64,000 nt of DNA from positions 3,653,962-3,717,961 of the forward strand of contig NZ_CP125669.1 in the NCBI RefSeq assembly GCF_030053775.1. Direction: 5' to 3'. This DNA is from Acinetobacter corruptisaponis. Lineage in GTDB: Bacteria; Pseudomonadota; Gammaproteobacteria; Pseudomonadales; Moraxellaceae. Shown piece after piece: positions 61,951 to 64,000 of the stretch (position 1 is the first letter of the stretch; every line of letters begins with the position of its first letter). A program made the translations under genes and the position numbers. The notes under the pieces are model-generated. The model saw only the letters and a program-made list of their open reading frames with translations, was not told where the DNA came from and did no database searches.

Positions 61951-61977
61951 AATAAAAAAAGGCACTCGAAAGTGCCA
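61951..61977. other. attR core of the prophage (27-bp direct repeat)
   Basis: Identical over 27 bases to attL at 20910-20936. On the minus strand the GGCACT-TTCG-AGTGCC hairpin plus T7 ATTT serves as terminator of the glycine-zipper gene, 21 bases downstream of its stop. Phage DNA lies to the left and host DNA to the right. Confidence 0.88.
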
Positions 61978-61998
61978 AAGGGGTAAGGATAAAATCTA

Positions 61999-62496
61999 TT
62001 AACGATGTTTGTACCAGCCACGGTGCTTGCCATTGTCATGACGATAGTTATAGCGTGAGTTGTAGTAGCGGCGGTCATTGTACGAACGGCGGTTGTCATA
62101 ACGACGGTCATAGCGTTCCTCTTCGGCACGATCCTGCCCCACTTTTTGACCTAATGCCGCACCACCAGCTGCACCTAGTGCAGCACCGATATAACCGCCA
62201 TTGGTTCCACCCATGTTACGGCCTACGGTATAACCACCAGCACCACCTAGACCACCACCAATTGCGGCTTCAGTACGGTCACGCTTATTGCTGGATGCTG
62301 CGGCCCCACCTGCGCCACCAAGCGCAGAACCAATCATGGCACCTGTTTGTCCGCCAAGCTGTTGACCAATCGCGGTGCCCACCACACTGCCAAGTGCAGA
62401 GGTTGCCGCAACCCGTGTTGTATTGTCAGCATGGGCAACAGACACCATTGAAGTGGTTGCAAGGATAACGCTACATAACCAGATATTCGATTTCAT
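61999..62496 (-). CDS. Glycine-zipper outer-envelope protein
   Basis: A 165-residue exported protein: signal peptide (ILATTSMVSVAHA), then repeated glycine zippers (SALGSVVGTAIGQQLGGQTG, GYIGAALGAAGGAALGQKVG) as in 2TM glycine-zipper proteins, and a Tyr/Arg/His-rich C-terminal tail. Function unknown. Its terminator is the attachment site of the prophage. Confidence 0.8.
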   Translation of the reverse strand: MKSNIWLCSVILATTSMVSVAHADNTTRVAATSALGSVVGTAIGQQLGGQTGAMIGSALGGAGGAAASSNKRDRTEAAIGGGLGGAGGYTVGRNMGGTNGGYIGAALGAAGGAALGQKVGQDRAEEERYDRRYDNRRSYNDRRYYNSRYNYRHDNGKHRGWYKHR

Positions 62497-62741
62497 GGGA
62501 AAACTCCTTGTCCTTTGTTTTGGGACAGCATTTTTTTACTTGAGACCAATTTAGCAGGACATTTGAGTGAAAATGTGGAGCAGCTCCCCATGTGTACGAT
62601 GTTTTAATGAGGGTTTTGTATATGTTGTATTGCAGATGGAGGGAATATGAATAAATTATAAAAATAAAGAATGAATGTTCAGCGAACAGCGGTGAACAGC
62701 TTAATCGAGTACAATAAAGTGATTTCGCTTAGGATGCTTTT
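62497..62741. promoter_or_regulatory. Divergent region between the glycine-zipper gene and rsuA
   Basis: 245 bases carrying promoters for both genes. AAGGAG lies just upstream of the leftward ATG. No ORF or RNA gene seen. Confidence 0.4.
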
Positions 62742-63455
62742 ATGCTGCTGGAAAAAATTTTGCAATCTCAAGGCTTTGGTTCACGTAAATATTGCCAGCA
62801 GTTGATTAGGAATGGTTCTGTCCTTATTGAAAATCAGGTTTGTGACAATCCCAAACAGAACTTTAATACGGATGATCTTAATTTCATTGTTTTTGGTGAA
62901 CCATACCAATATAGGGAAAATGTCTATATTGCCTTAAATAAACCACAGGATTATGAATGTTCGCATCAGGCGACACATCACCAAAGCGTATTTAGCCTAT
63001 TGCCTGAAATCCTGATTCATCGTGGTGTGCAATGTGTGGGGCGCTTGGATCAGGATACGACAGGATTGCTATTATTAACGGATGATGGTCAGTATCTACA
63101 GTCACTGACGCATCCCAGAAAGCATGTACCCAAGATTTATCATGTCACCACAGCCGATCCAGTGACTCCTGAACAAATTCAGGCTCTGGAGCAGGGTGTT
63201 GAGCTTCGTAATGAAAAAGGGATTTTCGCTGCAACAGATGTGCAGTTAATTTCCGCGAACCAGCTTTCCATGACGGTTCATCAGGGTGTATATCATCAGG
63301 TTAAGCGTATGCTTGCCGCTGTAGGCAACAAGGTTGACGCATTGCATCGTCATCAAATTGGGCAGCTTGAACTACCTGATTTAGCGGAGGGTGGGTGGAT
63401 GTACTTAACTTCTTCGCAAAAACAGTTAAGTCAAAATATTGTGCTAGATGAATAA
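62742..63455 (+). CDS. rsuA: 16S rRNA pseudouridine(516) synthase
   Basis: A 237-residue RsuA/RluB-type enzyme: N-terminal S4 RNA-binding domain (EKILQSQGFGSRKYCQQLIR), then catalytic domain with GRLDQDTTGLLLLTDDG (catalytic Asp) and VHQGVYHQVKRMLAAVGN. It converts U516 of 16S rRNA to pseudouridine. Confidence 0.88.
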   Translation: MLLEKILQSQGFGSRKYCQQLIRNGSVLIENQVCDNPKQNFNTDDLNFIVFGEPYQYRENVYIALNKPQDYECSHQATHHQSVFSLLPEILIHRGVQCVGRLDQDTTGLLLLTDDGQYLQSLTHPRKHVPKIYHVTTADPVTPEQIQALEQGVELRNEKGIFAATDVQLISANQLSMTVHQGVYHQVKRMLAAVGNKVDALHRHQIGQLELPDLAEGGWMYLTSSQKQLSQNIVLDE

Positions 63456-63899
63456 TTATTTTAAAAAACAGTGGAAAGTCTTGAACTCATCGTCCCGAAT
63501 AAAGCCCATCTGCTCATAAAGACGGTGGGACTGGTAATTGTTCTTTTGTGTTTCGAGGCTGATACGCTGGGCATTTTCATGACGGGCGAAGAGAATGGCG
63601 GTATCAATCAATTGTTTCGCTGAACCTTGTTTGCGGAAAGATGGCGTCACATAAACATCGTCTAAAATGTAGTAAGTTTCACAGGCAACAGAGGAAAAGG
63701 CGAGATAAAGCATAACAAAGCCTGTAAACACATCATCCTTAACATGGATAAAAATGACACTGTCTTTATTGTCGAAACGATGTTTGAGAAATTGATAGGA
63801 TTGTTCAATATTTGATGATGCGCCATAGAACTGACGGTATTCGTCAAACAGGACAGCAAGTTGATGAAGATCTTCTTTTGTGGCTCGCTTAACAATCAT
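63456..63899 (-). CDS. GNAT-family N-acetyltransferase
   Basis: A 147-residue GNAT protein: YYILDDVYVTPSFRKQGSAK holds the acetyl-CoA-binding R/Q-x-x-G-x-A motif, followed by ISLETQKNNYQSHRLYEQMG and FIRDDEFKTFHCFL. The substrate is unknown. Tail to tail with rsuA, with no gap. Confidence 0.88.
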   Translation of the reverse strand: MIVKRATKEDLHQLAVLFDEYRQFYGASSNIEQSYQFLKHRFDNKDSVIFIHVKDDVFTGFVMLYLAFSSVACETYYILDDVYVTPSFRKQGSAKQLIDTAILFARHENAQRISLETQKNNYQSHRLYEQMGFIRDDEFKTFHCFLK

Positions 63900-64000
63900 C
63901 CTGACCTATCCTTAAGCTTATCGTTCTATTTGGAATCACAGGATAGCGAAAAAAATTCAGCTTAAAAAATAAAAACTTGTGTATAAATGCAACATTGTTA

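Noticed and set aside
62055..62468. Rightward His/Leu-rich ORF opposite the glycine-zipper gene
   Set aside because: The composition is the antisense of a Gly/Ala/Tyr-rich gene with an obvious signal peptide; it is a shadow.

Overview
The window looks like a chromosomal segment of an Acinetobacter-type gammaproteobacterium carrying a complete-looking temperate siphophage prophage of about 41 kb. The host assignment is an inference from moderate AT-richness, alr beside dnaB and the rpsF-rpsR-rplI group, a cyoABCDE bo3 oxidase operon, a short BLUF photoreceptor, an Anbu-type proteasome homologue next to a transglutaminase, and several Acinetobacter-like hypothetical proteins.

Host left flank (1-20.9 kb): the end of a transglutaminase/Anbu operon, a BLUF protein, a HicAB toxin-antitoxin pair, alr, dnaB, rpsF-rpsR-rplI, a DUF3142-like lipoprotein with a large periplasmic partner, cyoABCDE, an RDD membrane protein, divergent ppsA and ppsR, a secreted protein and a luciferase-like monooxygenase. 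Host right flank (62-64 kb): a glycine-zipper protein, RsuA and a GNAT acetyltransferase.

Prophage (20,910-61,977): it is bounded by an identical 27-bp direct repeat (20910-20936 and 61951-61977) that is itself an intrinsic terminator hairpin. From left to right it holds: integrase; a leftward early operon (probable excisionase, small unknowns, an SSB-like protein, a Sak4-like ATPase, a membrane protein); a leftward immunity operon (CI-type repressor, an RNase H-fold protein, a Hanks-type Ser/Thr kinase, a 53-residue protein); rightward cro, regulators and replication genes (an O-like initiator with five internal iterons, its own DnaB, a RuvC-like resolvase, a Mor-like activator, a metallopeptidase); packaging and Mu-like head genes (DUF2280, TerL, DUF935 portal, MuF with a phosphoribosyltransferase-like C-terminus, protease/scaffold, cement, capsid, a Tad2-like protein); connectors, tail tube, chaperones, tape measure; an inserted AT-rich block with a GIY-YIG endonuclease and a divergent regulator pair; tail tip, fibres, holin and GH19 endolysin.

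Three features stand out. (1) A 13-base motif, GTCGCA(CCC or GGG)TGAC-like, lies in almost every real gap of the late region, nearly always followed by a hairpin of unrelated sequence that covers or abuts the next start codon. This looks like an undescribed start-associated control element. (2) The repressor operon carries a kinase / RNase H-fold / small-protein trio placed where prophages keep lysogen-expressed exclusion genes. (3) Repressor operators GTAAG-N4-CTTAC are found over both early promoters, 2.6 kb apart. Two probable -1 frameshifts (tail tube and tail chaperone) and an anti-Thoeris-like gene add to this.
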